Assembly: GCA_034190875.2 (NCBI GenBank)
Contig: CM067358.1
Coordinates: 42,074,723 to 42,138,722 of the forward strand
Source: Urechis unicinctus
Taxonomy: Eukaryota > Annelida > Polychaeta > Xenopneusta > Urechidae
Direction: 5' to 3'
Length of the DNA stretch: 64,000 nucleotides
Position 1 is the stretch's first letter; each line of letters starts with the position of its first letter. Made by a program: the position numbers and the translations under genes. This document shows, piece by piece, positions 38,850 through 56,217 of this stretch. The notes under the pieces are model-generated. The model had not been told where the DNA came from and ran no database searches. It saw only the letters and a list, made by a program, of their open reading frames with translations.

Positions 38850-41300
38850 CCGGCGGTATGGTAAAAATAATTTACTTGATTATAGTTAAGTCAAGAAACG
38901 GGTATATAATAAGAAGGGACTCAATTGATTAAATGTTTTGAGATATTCATGCGTTAAATCTATAATACAATCCTAGTAAGTTATCACAGATAATCAAAAT
39001 AGCTGCAAAAACCATGACTTTATTAAATTATCGATTTTGTTTGAATAAAAATCAACATAAACGTAGCGCATAGCAGACCCTATATGTTGACAAAGAATGA
39101 TTACGCACACATATATAGCGTAAAGACTATTGAGAAAAATTACACCGAGGACTCATACATATGTTCCCTGGGGATACGCCTTTTTAGTTACCGTACCAGA
39201 CTTCTTTAACGTCTGAAGCCGTACACTGCGTTTTTGATTTGACTCTACACATTTTTTTTTCGCCTACTGGTAAAACACGTCAAAAATTCTGTCGCCATGG
39301 CCCGGTGATTAGCGCTTACGTTACCTAGTATTAAACTGTTCGAATGGTTACCTGAATGGGAAATGTCAGGGAACCGTACTTTGAAAAGTTGACATTGGGC
39401 TACTAAAAGCCCAATTGCTGAAATTGACTTATTTGCAAAGCGAAGCTGTGTCATTTCTCCATTACCACACTAACTAGACCTTATCAAAGTCTTAGATGGG
39501 TAAAACGAAATAATGCAAACACAGCGCCGCTGTATGGGGAGATGATTTCTGTCCTGGTGATCGGACCCTAAGTGTGTTTCTGGAACACAAAAATACATTT
39601 TAACTGCTCTGACGAAGGGTTTCTGAATATGGTAATCAACAAAATTATTTAAGATATGAATACGAAAAGCCAGCAATTGAAGAACAACTTCAATACTGCC
39701 TCTGTACGAGTAACCTGCATGTGACATCAAGGCGAGTAGCATTCAATGTCAAAATACAACACGTTAGGCATTTCATATTCAGTTCAATGGACATTTAGCT
39801 GTTCTCATCGCCATTTACTTTGATCAATGCCACATTATTCTACAACAATATGCTTCTGACATTATCCGGTACCCCGGTTACATATGCTTGATTTCAATTT
39901 TATCTACATAGAATATTGAGCTAAATTATGCTTATGGTTATTTTGGAACATAAATATTAAGCATAAGACAATACCATCGAAGCACGTTAATCTCAGCAAC
40001 ATGACGTCATGATTCATGACCATTGTTTGGCCCGATAGATTAGTACCCAATTTGCGTTATTCAGAGCGAGACGACTGTGTGTGTGCATCATGTTAACAGC
40101 CCTAGCACTCCGCATAACAATGGATTACCCCCGACCATCACAGTAGAATTATAAGCAGATATCAACTGTGGAATTGAATGCAAATATCCCTTTGGCAACA
40201 TAAACAATGCGTACATTCAACAATTGTACAAGTCACGTAGATATTGCAATGCTTACAATCGGAGCTAATAAATTTATTCTTTCAGCATTATACGCACACC
40301 ATGTGGTTATCAACTTTCAGATCAATTATCAGGAATGAGTTTGCAGTCCTACAATTAACTACAAATGGACCCAGCGTGAAGGAGTGTAACCAATGACAAA
40401 GAGAACTCCTGTATTGCTACGGTATTCAATATCATCTTGAAATATCATTTGGCTGAGGGTATATTATGCATCAAGATACAATTCTGGTGTATATTGACAA
40501 AAGTTCTCCAACAAACGATAAGCGTATATCATGGTCCGTTGCGTACCTTTAAATGGTAACTATGACAGCAACTAAACGCAGGAAAAGTGGTTTGCTGGTG
40601 ATTCACCCAGTCTCGGCTGCCCTCACCCCGGGAATATATAATGATGAACCTCTGTGATGCAAGTACGTCGCATATAACAATAATACTCTCGTATATAAGC
40701 CTGAACTTTTTGGCCTTGAAAATATATATTTCACCATTCATCTATTCAGACTTAAAACTAAACACAAATGGAATATAAACCATCCATATTATTTTACCAT
40801 ATGCCGTTATGAGAGATTGATGGTACTTGCCAGAAAGGGACGTTAATTCAAGTACGTCAAACCTGCACTAATAGAGCACAGAACAAACGCGAACTATCTC
40901 GTTGTCACAGTGTTTGCCAATGTCATATTAATAACATGATGCAAATATATGTGATTTTAAAACAACAATGTTGTTGCTTCGGGGGTGTATTATGTCATCT
41001 TAGAGTGGACCATACCTAAAGTAATTTGTTTTAAATGTATGAAATCAAGCAACTGTGTGGGCAGACGATTTAATGTAGTAAACTAAATAGTGGATTTTCA
41101 AATTTGTACTGAAGACAAAGCACATAGTTATTAGCTCACTCATTAACATCGCCAATCAGTCGCTCGAGCTCTGTTGACAGATGTTCTCAATGGCAAGGCG
41201 CAATAATTCATGGAACCGTCATATAGTTAGTGAGGGTGTAGGTATGCAATATCTCACTAACCATGTATTGAGGCGATAGCCCTCATTGAATACCAATTCC
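38850..41300. other. Intergenic, nothing recognised
   Basis: AT-rich with no clear repeat partner. A tgacgtca occurs at about 40,002 with no gene nearby. Open frames of 60-90 codons show no domain. Confidence 0.4.
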
Positions 41301-41429
41301 TAAAATCGACGTTTTTTAGAAATATATTGAATCCTATTCATGTGTGTACTTGCCGCTTTCTAAACACATTTACCAGTTTGGTTCATTGTCGGGCTTCGTT
41401 GAATAGCACGCGCTATATGCCGCCTGTAC

Positions 41430-41984
41430 GTAATAGTTTATTTGCAATTAGTGCATTTTATAACAATGTGGGTGACATTTCGTCGCCATTTACGATCCGG
41501 ATGTTCACATAACAACATTCTTCCCCATGGGGTTTGTACCAATAGGGCCAACAAAAAGAATAAGCAATCTGTATTCCTGTCATAGAATGTGAAGTTATAG
41601 AGACTTAATGTGCGTTTTACTGTGACCAAAAAGCCGGTTCTTGTTTCCGGTGTGAGTCGGATTGTTAGTATATAACAAGATCTTTACAAGGAGCGCTGTT
41701 TTCACAATAGATGATCGCAGATGGTAAATATAATCTTCTTCGAATATATGCTTTATAATGGGCAACAATGTGGAGTACATTGTTATGTATGCGTTATGAT
41801 GCCTTCCAATTATGACCAACGGTAGCGTGGAAAGCTAGGCCAAGATGCTTCAAAGTTTGGCTGTCTTCCGTTGAAGCTGAAAGCACTAAAATTCGCTCAC
41901 ATACGCCTACACGGCAATTTTGAGACCTACAACACGCAATCTTTGACAATTTCATGTGTGGCTGTAATCAACATAAATGACTCA

Positions 41985-42000
<16 letters not shown>
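41430..42000 (-). repeat. Right member of the second inverted repeat (partner 23,170-23,640)
   Basis: See the left member for the matching signposts. The minus-strand frame at 41,438-41,629 and the plus-strand frame at 23,436-23,783 share QTPWGRMLLCEHP/QTPWGRILLCEHP only because the DNA is homologous; the surrounding frames diverge at once. Confidence 0.75.
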
Positions 42001-45190
<3,190 letters not shown>

Positions 45191-45429
45191 TTCTGATATA
45201 GAATAGATGACGAAACATCGATAAAGAATCCGAGATATAACTTATTATATGGTCTAAGCCAGGCTTCATAGCTGGCAGTGTTTGGAAACACAATCGAGGA
45301 AGAAAGTCAATTCATTTGTATGCATGCTGTTTGACTATTCTCCGTGGAATTGGCCAGTATTTCCTATTGTTCCATCGTCATGTCAACGTACTACCAACAT
45401 CCGTATATATGTAATCAACATTATTGACC

Positions 45430-48400
45430 AAAAGACATATTCTGTGACGAATTTCAGTGTGATGCCGATAGAGCAGTGATGGCATAGCAGCGACTTAGAC
45501 AAATAAAATACGCCTTTTTATCAGATGTGCGGCTAAAAGGTCCATGAACTTTTGTGAACCGAAACATTAAGGGGCCTCATATCCCATCAATGAACAGAGT
45601 AGTAGAAGGTATTAAAAACTCGTTTTGACAAAACAATCCCAGTGCAGCCCTGGAAATAAACGTCGAATCCCTTGCGGAGACTGAATATTTGTTTAACATC
45701 ACTACAGCGTATGTTGAGGCCAGCGGAATAAGTCATGCGTGTTCAACTGGCAGTCGGGGCACCTTCAAACCGTTGATGATATCAAAAACACGGAACAAGC
45801 CCAATGATATTCTCTGTTGCACTGTAAGAAGACAAATGTTGCTATTTGTAACGGGAATTGAACTAAGTCTGGACCACTCTGCTCCAGAACAAAGCCAGAT
45901 GGGTACACAATAAGATAACTGGCTCTACACAAAATGGCAAAACAATATAGCAATGGCAGGATAATTTATTGCAATGCGTCTAGCGCTGCATGGTCGATAT
46001 TAACTGCACACTGCAGTATCGACCAGTTGATCGAGTTGAAAATGAAAATTCATATGCTTATGACTGATGCCATACCATGTAACATTGCATTGAATGTAGC
46101 TTTGTATCGTTAGTTTTGTCTTTATGATGTGTACATTACCGCTCGCCACCATTTAGCAACGTATTTTATCTGCGCATAAATGGCACACATGGGTGTATTA
46201 ATTAGAGGTGATTCGCTCAGTACCATTGCATTATAAAGCACTGTATTCATCTTCAGCACTTCATGGGTGCACCACACGTAATGTAATGGGCATGATTTAT
46301 ACCCTGCATTCAACCCATTGCAATTCCATGCTAACCATCGTTGTGGCTGTTTCATAATGCATTGCGCTTGATGGAGTTCTTTTGCAGATACTGGTTTCTG
46401 TCACATGTGAAAGTAATCATAGGTTTTGTGTGCACAGACGGTTTTGTTGAGCCAGCAACATACTGTGTCGGCTGTGCCGATCTATTAGGGAGGTGGAATT
46501 CAAAGGGCGATAATCAAAGACAATTCTCTCATTTTACGAGCTCTTTCCTCGCCTTGTTGAATACATTTTTTTTCGGGATTGCTGTTTAGCTATGACAGAT
46601 ATAACACTCATTTCAGTTCTAGAAATCATAAATGAAAAGATCAGAGAGGTTGATATTAATAAGCCACATGCACTTATTAGCTTGTTTTTTCTTTCTTCTA
46701 CAAATAAGGTAATATAGCGAGACTGCATTATCCGATCATATACGCAATTTATTCAATAAGCCGGCATAATACGCTGATGGGATGCAGGTAAGTCGAGATA
46801 GGCTCTGAACATTGACAATTATTTTTCGAGCTACATGCTAACAAGAAGAAATAAATTGCTGTTTAACCAGCATCGAGTATGAGATACGATCCTTGGTGAT
46901 ACGTTTTACGCAATGTAATTTATAGAGGTCATGATGATGATCTTAACCTTGGCGTAAGAGGAGATAAAATTACAAAACTTAGACCTCAAAACCAAACAAG
47001 CTTGTAAAAACCTTTTCGTAAATATATTGTCGCAGAAGTTTAAAATCATGTTAAGCCATTTGATATCTCATACACTATCGAGCAAACACAGTAGCTGTCT
47101 ATATAAACGTCTGATTAAGGATGATTTACTGTGCTGCTCGTGGTCGCTAGATCAGCAACAGGGCAGCCAATTGTCTTTCTTCGCTTACAACAACGCACGC
47201 TGATATAAAGTCCACGGGGTCGGCTGGTTGTTTCTAGAGCTCGGTTCCGTTGCATTTGATGCAAGGGTGTTGAGTGCAGCTGGGAGACACTTTCTTTCCT
47301 GTGCAATTGCTGACCCGGAATTAGGCCTTGTGGAAACGTATTGTGTGGGGAACGTATTTCGCACACTCTTTAATACACATGATGCAAAGTATGCGTGTGG
47401 GGTGATAATTGGGAGTGTTTCCTACTGTTAGTGCATTCAAAACCAGTTAGGATTAGTCATTAAAAACGTCCACTAGGTTCCACTCGCTAGAGTCGTCTTA
47501 CATCCAATATTAGTACTTTATCAGAATGTTCTCTCTGTACAATACGTGGCTTTACTCTGCGCTGTCAACCAATCATGACCTTTGCTAGACTGATTACGGC
47601 ACAATAATACCATACAGAACAATAATGGATTTCGTCAATGCTATGGAGTAAATCAGCCACTTTTGCATGCGTTTTTGCTAAGTTTGCATTGGCATAAATT
47701 AATATGCACCAATTCTCTTCACAGCTGCTTCCGGATGTGTAAGTATGTAGACAACTTTTGTCATGGTAATAAAAAAGCTCACAGTGTCAACACTGGAGTA
47801 ATAGATCGCTTGGTTTTATTTTGTATTTGCATAAACGCGGTGTACGCCCACTTAAGCACGATACAATAACTTGCGTTAGATATCCCATTTGACCACTGTC
47901 TTGATTAAGACCAAATTAGCTGTTAAAACACGAGAAGAGGAAGCACGTTCCATGTGGTTTTATTAATGAGGACTGTAACCGGAACCACAACCAAAAAAAC
48001 GGCTCTCCCAAATCATAATTTATGAAATACCTGATAAACGCCATGCTAACAAGTGGCTGATATATTGTAATAAATGTCTTATTCATGAATTGATCGCATG
48101 TGTACTGCCACTGCAAGGCATTCATCAAATGGATATAACAATGTTTGCCTCCAGAATGCAAACAAACAGTAGTTTGAATAAGTAAGTTATACTTTGCCGT
48201 TGAGTTTTTACGGGAACTCTCGTCGCCTAAGATATGTTTGGATTGCACCCCTGCGGAAGTTCGTGCTTGTTGTCACCTGACAATAAGCTCTGCCAACAAC
48301 TTTCAATATGCAACATGTAGATCAATACGGAGGCCTTAAGTGCGGCCAATAAATCGTTACATAATTACCTAATGCTCGGAAGTGACATATCTTTTCGAAA

Positions 48401-49365
48401 ACATGACATCCTATTTAACGTCCGGTGAGTCTAATAGGCCTTGACTGAGATTTGATGAATGTCACTTATGGAAAGCGTTCCGTACATGAAATGTGCGGTC
48501 GATTCAACCATAATTGGATGGCATCCTTTACACCCAATGACGTCATGTGACATTCGCCAATCCACTATTAATCATCATACACCCTGCAACCAGTGTATGA
48601 TTTATAAAAAACAACGACAATAAGTTTCATTCACGGATTATGACTCTTGTGTTTGCTGCAATCCACGATGACTATTGTTTCAATATTTGTTACTGATAAT
48701 CCTCTTCTCTGTCCACCATCCTCCTACACAGAAGGATCATCAAATCATAAGACTTATTTTTGCTCCCTTAACCGTGTTTCCTTTAGAATAAATGCAATTA
48801 GCCTAAGGCTTGTCAACATGCCATTCAGGTGTGTAGCCCAGACTCAGTTAATATTTCATCCATCCCGTGTGTATTGGACAATGATGCACAATGTAACTGT
48901 ATTTTGTGGCAAAGCAAGCAATGAGACATTTCAATCTATTTTCTAGTGTTTATAAAAATTCTGGTAGAATACAATGACACATTGATAGTGAGCATTTGTC
49001 GCGGCGTTTGTAAGCATATTCAAGACCAGTGACAGAGCTTAAGGTACATTGCAGTGCCATAGGATGTAATCTATTTGTATTATCAGATGCAGATTGTTGT
49101 ATACAATGTCCAAGTTCTTCATACCAGACTTTGGTAAAATAATAGTGTTTATGTGTGTCTGTGTGTGTTTGTGTGTGTTTATGTATGTTTGTGTGTGTGT
49201 ATGTGTGTTTGGGTGTGTGCAAACATTTGGCGCTGTCTGTTTGGCGTGGTTTGGGGCTACGTCATAACTACCCACCTTGTAGATCAACCGGCGGCAATCG
49301 ATAAAAGACATGGTGAAAACACCCCCCGACCCCCAATTGCATATCGTACAAGCTGTATGACTATT
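45430..49365 (+). repeat. Large tandem duplication, unit 2
   Basis: Head-to-tail copy of 41,985-45,190, longer by about 0.7 kb. Roughly 490 bases of the difference are one insertion at 46,235-46,723. The rest is spread in smaller indels, for example near 47,580-47,700. The final part again reads atcgataaaag and a C-rich stretch (49,319-49,335). Confidence 0.85.
46227..46731. mobile_element. Insertion of about 489 bp flanked by an 8-bp direct repeat
   Basis: Present only in unit 2 of the tandem duplication. It is bounded by tgcattat at 46,227-46,234 and 46,724-46,731, while unit 1 reads straight from accattgcat into ctgatcatatacgc at about 42,797-42,815. An 8-bp target duplication would suit a hAT-like or similar non-autonomous DNA transposon. 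No terminal inverted repeat is apparent, and an 82-codon frame inside (46,341-46,589) has no recognised domain. A deletion in unit 1 is the alternative. Confidence 0.5.
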
Positions 49366-49369
49366 CTCC

Positions 49370-52300
49370 TTTGACCCATCCATTTGCGTGAACCTATCAA
49401 TGGTGGATTACATAAATCAGATCATGTAGCATCAATTATATAAATTGTCTCAGGTGTTAAGGCTGTAGGACGTGGTCCTGCGGGCGATTACTGACTTATG
49501 GAAGAACCACAATGCGATAAATGGGTATATTTTTGCCGTACCTCTTGATGTCATTAATCTCTCTTAACCTGGTCAGCTGCCGTCAGAGCTTATAGATGCT
49601 GATTTGATTGATCTCTTGTCACAAATGCAAGCATAACACACTTAATGGCAAAGAACTGTGCCTTTGCTTGGTGATTCTAATAATTTGTCTGCCGAACATT
49701 AGCCTTAAGATGATTATTGACTGCCTTGAGAAACATCATACACCCTAGAACTTAACGCACGTGTCACTTATGCTTTGTACGACACTCGGGTGGTCGTACA
49801 TCGTCCGTACGGATTTGATAGCACGATCGACAAGGTGATATTATGCTTAAACAATTGTAATGCCTATTTGTACATGCATAATGAAAGGAGTGGCGCACCG
49901 TTATATTAGGGAGTGGTATGCCTACCTGTTGTCATATTTATTCAATCAGATTCATCTCGGTCTTAGCATTCACTCTGCGATGTAAATTATGTCACTGTTG
50001 TGTTCAAGGGATGCAATTGATCGAGTGATAAATAATATATGGATTACGGACTATTTTAGACAGCAATATGTCTGATGGTTTTATTTTTTTTTTGTTACAA
50101 ATACAAGCAGTCCTATCATAGGTGGAATTTGTTTAAGCATTCGCGAACGTTTGAACAATCCTATACAAACGGGCAATCTGTCAAGGGTTGGATTGTTGAT
50201 CAGCATATCAGTGGGAGAAGGTATATTGTGCTACCCAATTCATGTATTATGCAATGTACCGCAAATAACATATATCGGAGAAATGAATATTCGTAATCAA
50301 GAGCAAGCTGCCAGTTTAAACCATCCGGTAACAGCCTTTGATTCGGTCGGGTGCTTTTATGCGTTGCAGTCAGTTTACCTGTCTCTGCCCAGTAAAGTCA
50401 ATATCTGCGCGCGTAAAGGTCAACTGCAAGGATAGCACAAACCTTTTACCATGTCATGAATTTACATTCTTGTCAGGAGCAAGAAAGTGCATTAATAAGA
50501 CGTTCTTATATTTCTGATATTCCAAAATTAGCAATATCACTAGATATATGCTGAAGTGAGAGGCAATTTGTGAATCATTTTGTTCAGCATAAGTAACCCT
50601 TTTTGTGGGGAACTACTGTAAAAACTACTAAGTTCCAACAGCATTTAAACTTCACAGAATTTTTACCCATATGATATTCGTGCTTTTGACGGGCTACAAT
50701 TTTACCTCCTGCAGTATAACAAATCGACCAATGATTCATATACTCCCCGGTAATGATGCGCTCAATATGCGAAAATCAGGCGTTGGTTTTAACCACCTTA
50801 TGAGAGCCACGTTTGAGTTGAATGGATCAAAGAGAAACGATGTTCGGATCGTTCTGCCTTACCGCTGGTATTGATGTTGTTTTACGAAATAGCTGTATAA
50901 CAATATCCGTATATCGAACCTTATCATTTAATGCTCTGATGCACTCATGTCCATGTTAATGATAAACCCTCTCATTTGTGCAACAACGTGTCCTAGGAAG
51001 CTACTGTAAGGGTGTTTACCACTTCAGCCCATGGGTTATTATCATTTCATGTCTGAAATCAACTGGAACAAACGGTACCTATTTGGTGACATGACACAAA
51101 TTTGCCGAGCATTCAATATTGAGTGTGTGCCTCGTGAAATGATATGCAAAGACCTGACTTTTATCTGTCGATGCAGTCCAGGGCAGAAGAAGATGATAGT
51201 AAACGAGCAAAAATTGATGCTCTACATTCATAAATCGATGCTTAAAATCTGTTATAGAAAACGGACTTGGGTCATAAGGTGCAGACACGGAAAATCGGAG
51301 AGTCGTGCCGTTAAGAGATGGACTGACGGTTACATGTGCAACCTGCAATCGACTCTCCGTATTATATGATACTGATATTCATATTTTATCGTTTTATTTC
51401 ATGAATGACATGTTGCCAAGCGTGCATCACGAACTAAAAGCAAATTGATAGTCGTTGAAAGCAAAAAACAGCGAGTATTGATTTGAGTTTAATTATGATG
51501 AATACGTTAGATCAAGCTCTTACATCACCAGTTTATGTACCGTAATGTTAATTGACGGTGCCCCTAGCTATAGTTGAGTGTAGCTGTTGTATAATGCACT
51601 GAATATGATATTATTTCCCAACGAGATGATAGGTCGGCAATATTGTGCATGCTGATGTTGTTGTGGCTGAAAAAGGTCACTGATAGTTAGAAAATCGACA
51701 ACTATTTAAATATAGCGTCAGCTTAGGAAGCGTCCATATGTCGAGTATAGGTTAAATGCAACTTATTTGGAGTGAATTGGAGCTCCATATGAGATGAAGT
51801 AACATTTAAGTAATAAGATGATCATACATAGGGCTAAGGTAACCGTCGAACTCTGGGGATTCAGTATAATTGTATTAGGGTATGTAAGTGCTTGACGAAT
51901 TGTACGGAATCAGTACTACCGAGTTCTACCAAAATTGCCTTATCACTGCACATGTGACAGATCGATCAATTGGCAATAGCATTCACATTTGGTGAACAGC
52001 TTGTTCGATGTGACGCATTAACAAGCGGATCCTACCTCTTGCTTTGGATATGAGAACGAGCGACGCTTCCATATATACAAGTAAAGCAAACAGGGACGTA
52101 CATAAATGTCAAGTGTAGCAATATACAAGACTATCAATATCAGTCGTTTGCTCATTATTGTCATTAAGGTGAGAGTAAGGGAGCGCATAGGTAACTGAAT
52201 AATTCAATTCAAAACATATAATTATGGCCATTTTCATCATCAGGTGAGGAGTGTGGGTAATAGTGTTTGTGAGATCGATTGTGGTGAATATGGACCATCA

Positions 52301-52900
52301 TTTAGGGTGGTCTATTGAACTATATTTCACAATGTACAATTGCGTCAAAGAGCTTAAATTGGATATGTTCCAGATATACATGATGTTAGTGTCACGGCAC
52401 ATTCAGCGGCATTTTCATCATCAACAATGGTTTACTGTATAGATATCATCCACAATGTGTCATGTCAGATCACATATATATTTGCTATATCATCTAACTC
52501 ACATTACATCATTTTCCACATTTTTCACTTCCGCGAATCTAAATCCTTTGCCAAAGGATTATGCAATCACTAAATAGAATCGACAGTTGCCACCTTAAAT
52601 TCATTGTATGCTTTGCCTGAATACACAAACAATACAAGTCATACGTTAAGAACGTCGTTTTTTACATGATCAGTGAACATCCGTTTCACTAAAACATATT
52701 CCATACATGTATGAACTAGGAGTGATCCCGACGTGTACATTCGCTTGAAGATCACGCAAACTCCATTTGTATTACTGACAATTTCACAGCATCCGGGTTA
52801 GAATTAGCGGCTGTTGCTTACTGAGAATGTTCATCTTTGGGTACTTACAATGTTTTGCTGTTGCATCAGTGGAACACAATTCCATTCACTTGGGTTTTAC
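49370..52900. other. Intergenic, nothing recognised
   Basis: AT-rich. Open frames at 50,075-50,435, 50,671-50,874 and 51,031-51,369 are unusually free of stops but show no domain or paralogous support. Confidence 0.4.
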
Positions 52901-52924
52901 AGGTGGATTTAATTGAAATAATCT

Positions 52925-53175
52925 ACGGGGGAAATCAGTTGAACGGCAAGAGTTCGCACACTAAAGAGTTATGGCATCCATTGCTATTTAGAAAGATGAT
53001 TCTCAAGACCCATCGAAATATATATTACTGTCTGATGTCAATAATGCCATATGATAGAGAGAAGGTTGTAACCTCAGCATCAACTTTGTACACTATAAAT
53101 GGGATTTTCACTTAATCATCAAATACAACTTCTATTATCCACGTTGTATTGTTGCACCACATTATGGTGATTTGA
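52925..53175 (+). repeat. Well-conserved direct repeat, partner at 21,515-21,770
   Basis: Shares the runs listed for the partner. It lies about 300 bases upstream of the LINE fragment. The left copy lies about 0.5 kb from the other LINE fragment, but that fragment is inverted, so the two neighbourhoods differ in relative orientation. Confidence 0.75.
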
Positions 53176-53464
53176 GACTGCGTTTTATACTTGTACTTAT
53201 TACAAAAGTTACCGATAGGAGAACACATCAAAACATCGATCTCCATCATCGATTAGTAGTGGAGCTGCCGAGTGTGTGCATAAACGCCCAGTCAAATACA
53301 AAATACTGGTAAGGTACTAAAATTTCGCCTCAGGAAACATTAGGACTGCTGAGACATCAATTAGGAATAATGAGATATCTATGCTTCCCACGTCTTTTGG
53401 GCATTGTGAAATCCAGTATGTTTGTTTCTTTTAGAAAAACCCCTCTATTGTATTTTCAGGATTT

Positions 53465-54825
53465 ATGCAAGATAATAACAGCAGTAAATCTGCAAATCCG
53501 TCAGCGGTTCAATGCCTCCTAACCCATGAATGTTTGCAGAGGTCTGGAATATTGAGTTTTGGGCGATCTCAAAAACATTATGAACAGGCATTTGCCCAGA
53601 ATATGTACCACGAGGCCAGACTTTGGGGACATTTAAGCAGAACCAGCCATGCAGAACCGGAACTGTTCTCGAAGGTTGTTTTCGAACCAGTTCTGACCTA
53701 CGTTGCCCATTCGCTCATCAACTCTCCTGTTGAAAGCATTGTTAAAGCATTCATTGAGTTATACTCATTGGACGAGGTTGTGAAAGCAAAAAGAACAAAT
53801 GTGGTGAGTGGGCGATGAACAGGTTCTGTCCGCTTTTATTCGACGAAGGGACACAGCTTACACGCATGAAATCGACAAAGTAATCCAGGATGTTGGCGTC
53901 CGGAAGAAGTAGGTCAATGAAATTATAAACGACTAAATTTTCTTAAAACAAACAAAAATTAAGCTCGACGCACTAACTCTTGACTGCATCCCAAAGACAT
54001 ATCCCGCTTAAGTGTACCCCATTTGTGTACGCGAAAGGTTGAATAAACTGAAATTGAGACTCAACACTATTAATGACTTAGAACAAAGAATGGATCAAAT
54101 ACAGAATAATCATGTGCGTTCTCCACGAAGCTATGCGGCGGCAGCAGCGGCTTCACCAAATGCCACAGTCGTTTCGGCACACCAACTTGTGAAATCGTTG
54201 CGCGTGGTATTGCAGCCCAAAACTGAACCGAAAAAAGCAGTGACGACACATCATCCGCAAAGGAAGGAACTAGCCAGTTACTGCCCATACCGATGCCATC
54301 ATGAAGCAATCCTTAATGTTTTTTATATATCAGCACAACAGACAATCCCTTCTGTAAGACGAAAGTCAAAAACAGGTTGGAAAACCATAGTCAATCCTTA
54401 TAAGGAGCAGTCCATATTTGGGCATCGTGTATGGACCGACAACTGGAGGTCAATTAAGGGTTGGGTCAAGGAGATGATGATAGATAACAGACGCGAATAT
54501 AAAAGATGGGTTGCCAGCAAAAAAGACAAGATGTCGATAAAACGCATGGTCGAAGCTTTAACTAACCGGAGGAAGTCGTGATTCCTGGTTCGAGGTTAAG
54601 AAAAGAAATAAGTCAAGTGATGTGTTTTTGGTGATTTTTTTCTCAGCCAAATACAAACAAAAAATGTATAATAGTGTGCCGTATAGCGTTGATGATTATG
54701 AGCGCATAAAAGTTAATCTGAATGACAGAGTTATGCAAAGATGCAATTCAGGCAAATGCGAATTGGATCATTATGTTTCATTTAGTGACGTCATGGCAGC
54801 TGTGGTAAACGGCCCATAAGGCTGA
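53465..54825 (+). mobile_element. Internally deleted non-LTR (LINE) retrotransposon
   Basis: The first part (53,465-53,818) encodes an ORF1-like region ending IVKAFIELYSLDEVVKAKRT; after a frameshift, LSAFIRRRDTAYTHEIDKVI follows (about 53,826-53,900). A linker with SYAAAAAASP (about 54,130) follows. Without an endonuclease domain, the frame then enters the region preceding the reverse transcriptase of ORF2: GWKTIVNPYKEQSIFGHRVW (about 54,378), then YKRWVASKKDK and EALTNRRKS, stop at 54,579. A following frame reads YNSVPYSVDDYERIK (about 54,667) and CELDHYVSFSDVMAAV, just short of the RT fingers. So the endonuclease and all of RT are missing. These motifs are known to me from LINEs of molluscs and other invertebrates; the exact clade is not determined. 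It interrupts the right arm of the giant inverted repeat. Confidence 0.75.
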
Positions 54826-55723
54826 TATTATTGAAAAAGTTAACTCGTTAATTGTTTATAAGTTAATTTGTCACTTGATCATTGAGGTTATTTGTGTAAC
54901 GTTGAGGAATTAAATAATATATTTTAAGTTCTCTTAAATTCGCCAATAGTGCGCTGCGCTGTGGATTTCCAGATAGAATTGATTGCACAAACAAGAGGGT
55001 TGCAAACCGTATTGGTATATGCGGGATATAGTATTTGAGTAAAACAAAATGTGACGAGAAACTAGCAGTGTATTCGCGATCAGAAAATGTCAGGTCTGCC
55101 GATTGGGGATATTAAAGTGGTAAGGGGTCTTTTTACTTCAATGTATTTACACGAAAACAATTGCCTGGCTTTTTATCAAAGCATAATACGTGACTGAAAT
55201 ATATGACTGACTTACCCACATAAGATACCAACCAGCAAATAAACCTGCCGCGGGGCCATATTGGTATGTTGTTCGAAACTCGGACGATAACTTTGGTTAA
55301 TCGCTGAAGCACCTTTACAGCTTCTTGCATTCGTGCTCGGAAATTTACTCAGCTACAAGATGACAGCGTCAGACCCAAAAATGGGCGAATGAAGGAAATC
55401 TCACGCATTTCATCATATCACATTATATTACTTTGAACCGCAATCAGAAAACTACATGTACCGTGCTTTGATAAGCTCTTATATATTCTAACAACATTTA
55501 AATTGCTGATAAGGATTTACCAACAGCTGTATGTGGGCGGTGAAATAAGCTTTACAGTAGCCGGATGCACAGTATTATCTTATTTCTCTTAAATGAAGGG
55601 GCGCACGACATTGGTCTACTTGAAGGAAATGAAAAAGTCAATATCTCAGCTAGCATCCTCGTTAACGCAGCTGACAGGAAATAAACCTTCAATATAGTAA
55701 AGGCCGCTTCGGCCTTACAACAA

Positions 55724-56217
<494 letters not shown>

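Noticed and set aside
51031-51369. A 112-codon Cys- and Lys-rich frame
   Set aside because: The opposite strand is also open for 89 codons over the same bases, there is no domain, no splice context and no paralogue to test it.
54012-54581. A 189-codon frame as a stand-alone gene
   Set aside because: Its second half is the linker before a LINE reverse transcriptase and its first half the Ala-rich ORF1 tail, so it is part of the retrotransposon remnant.
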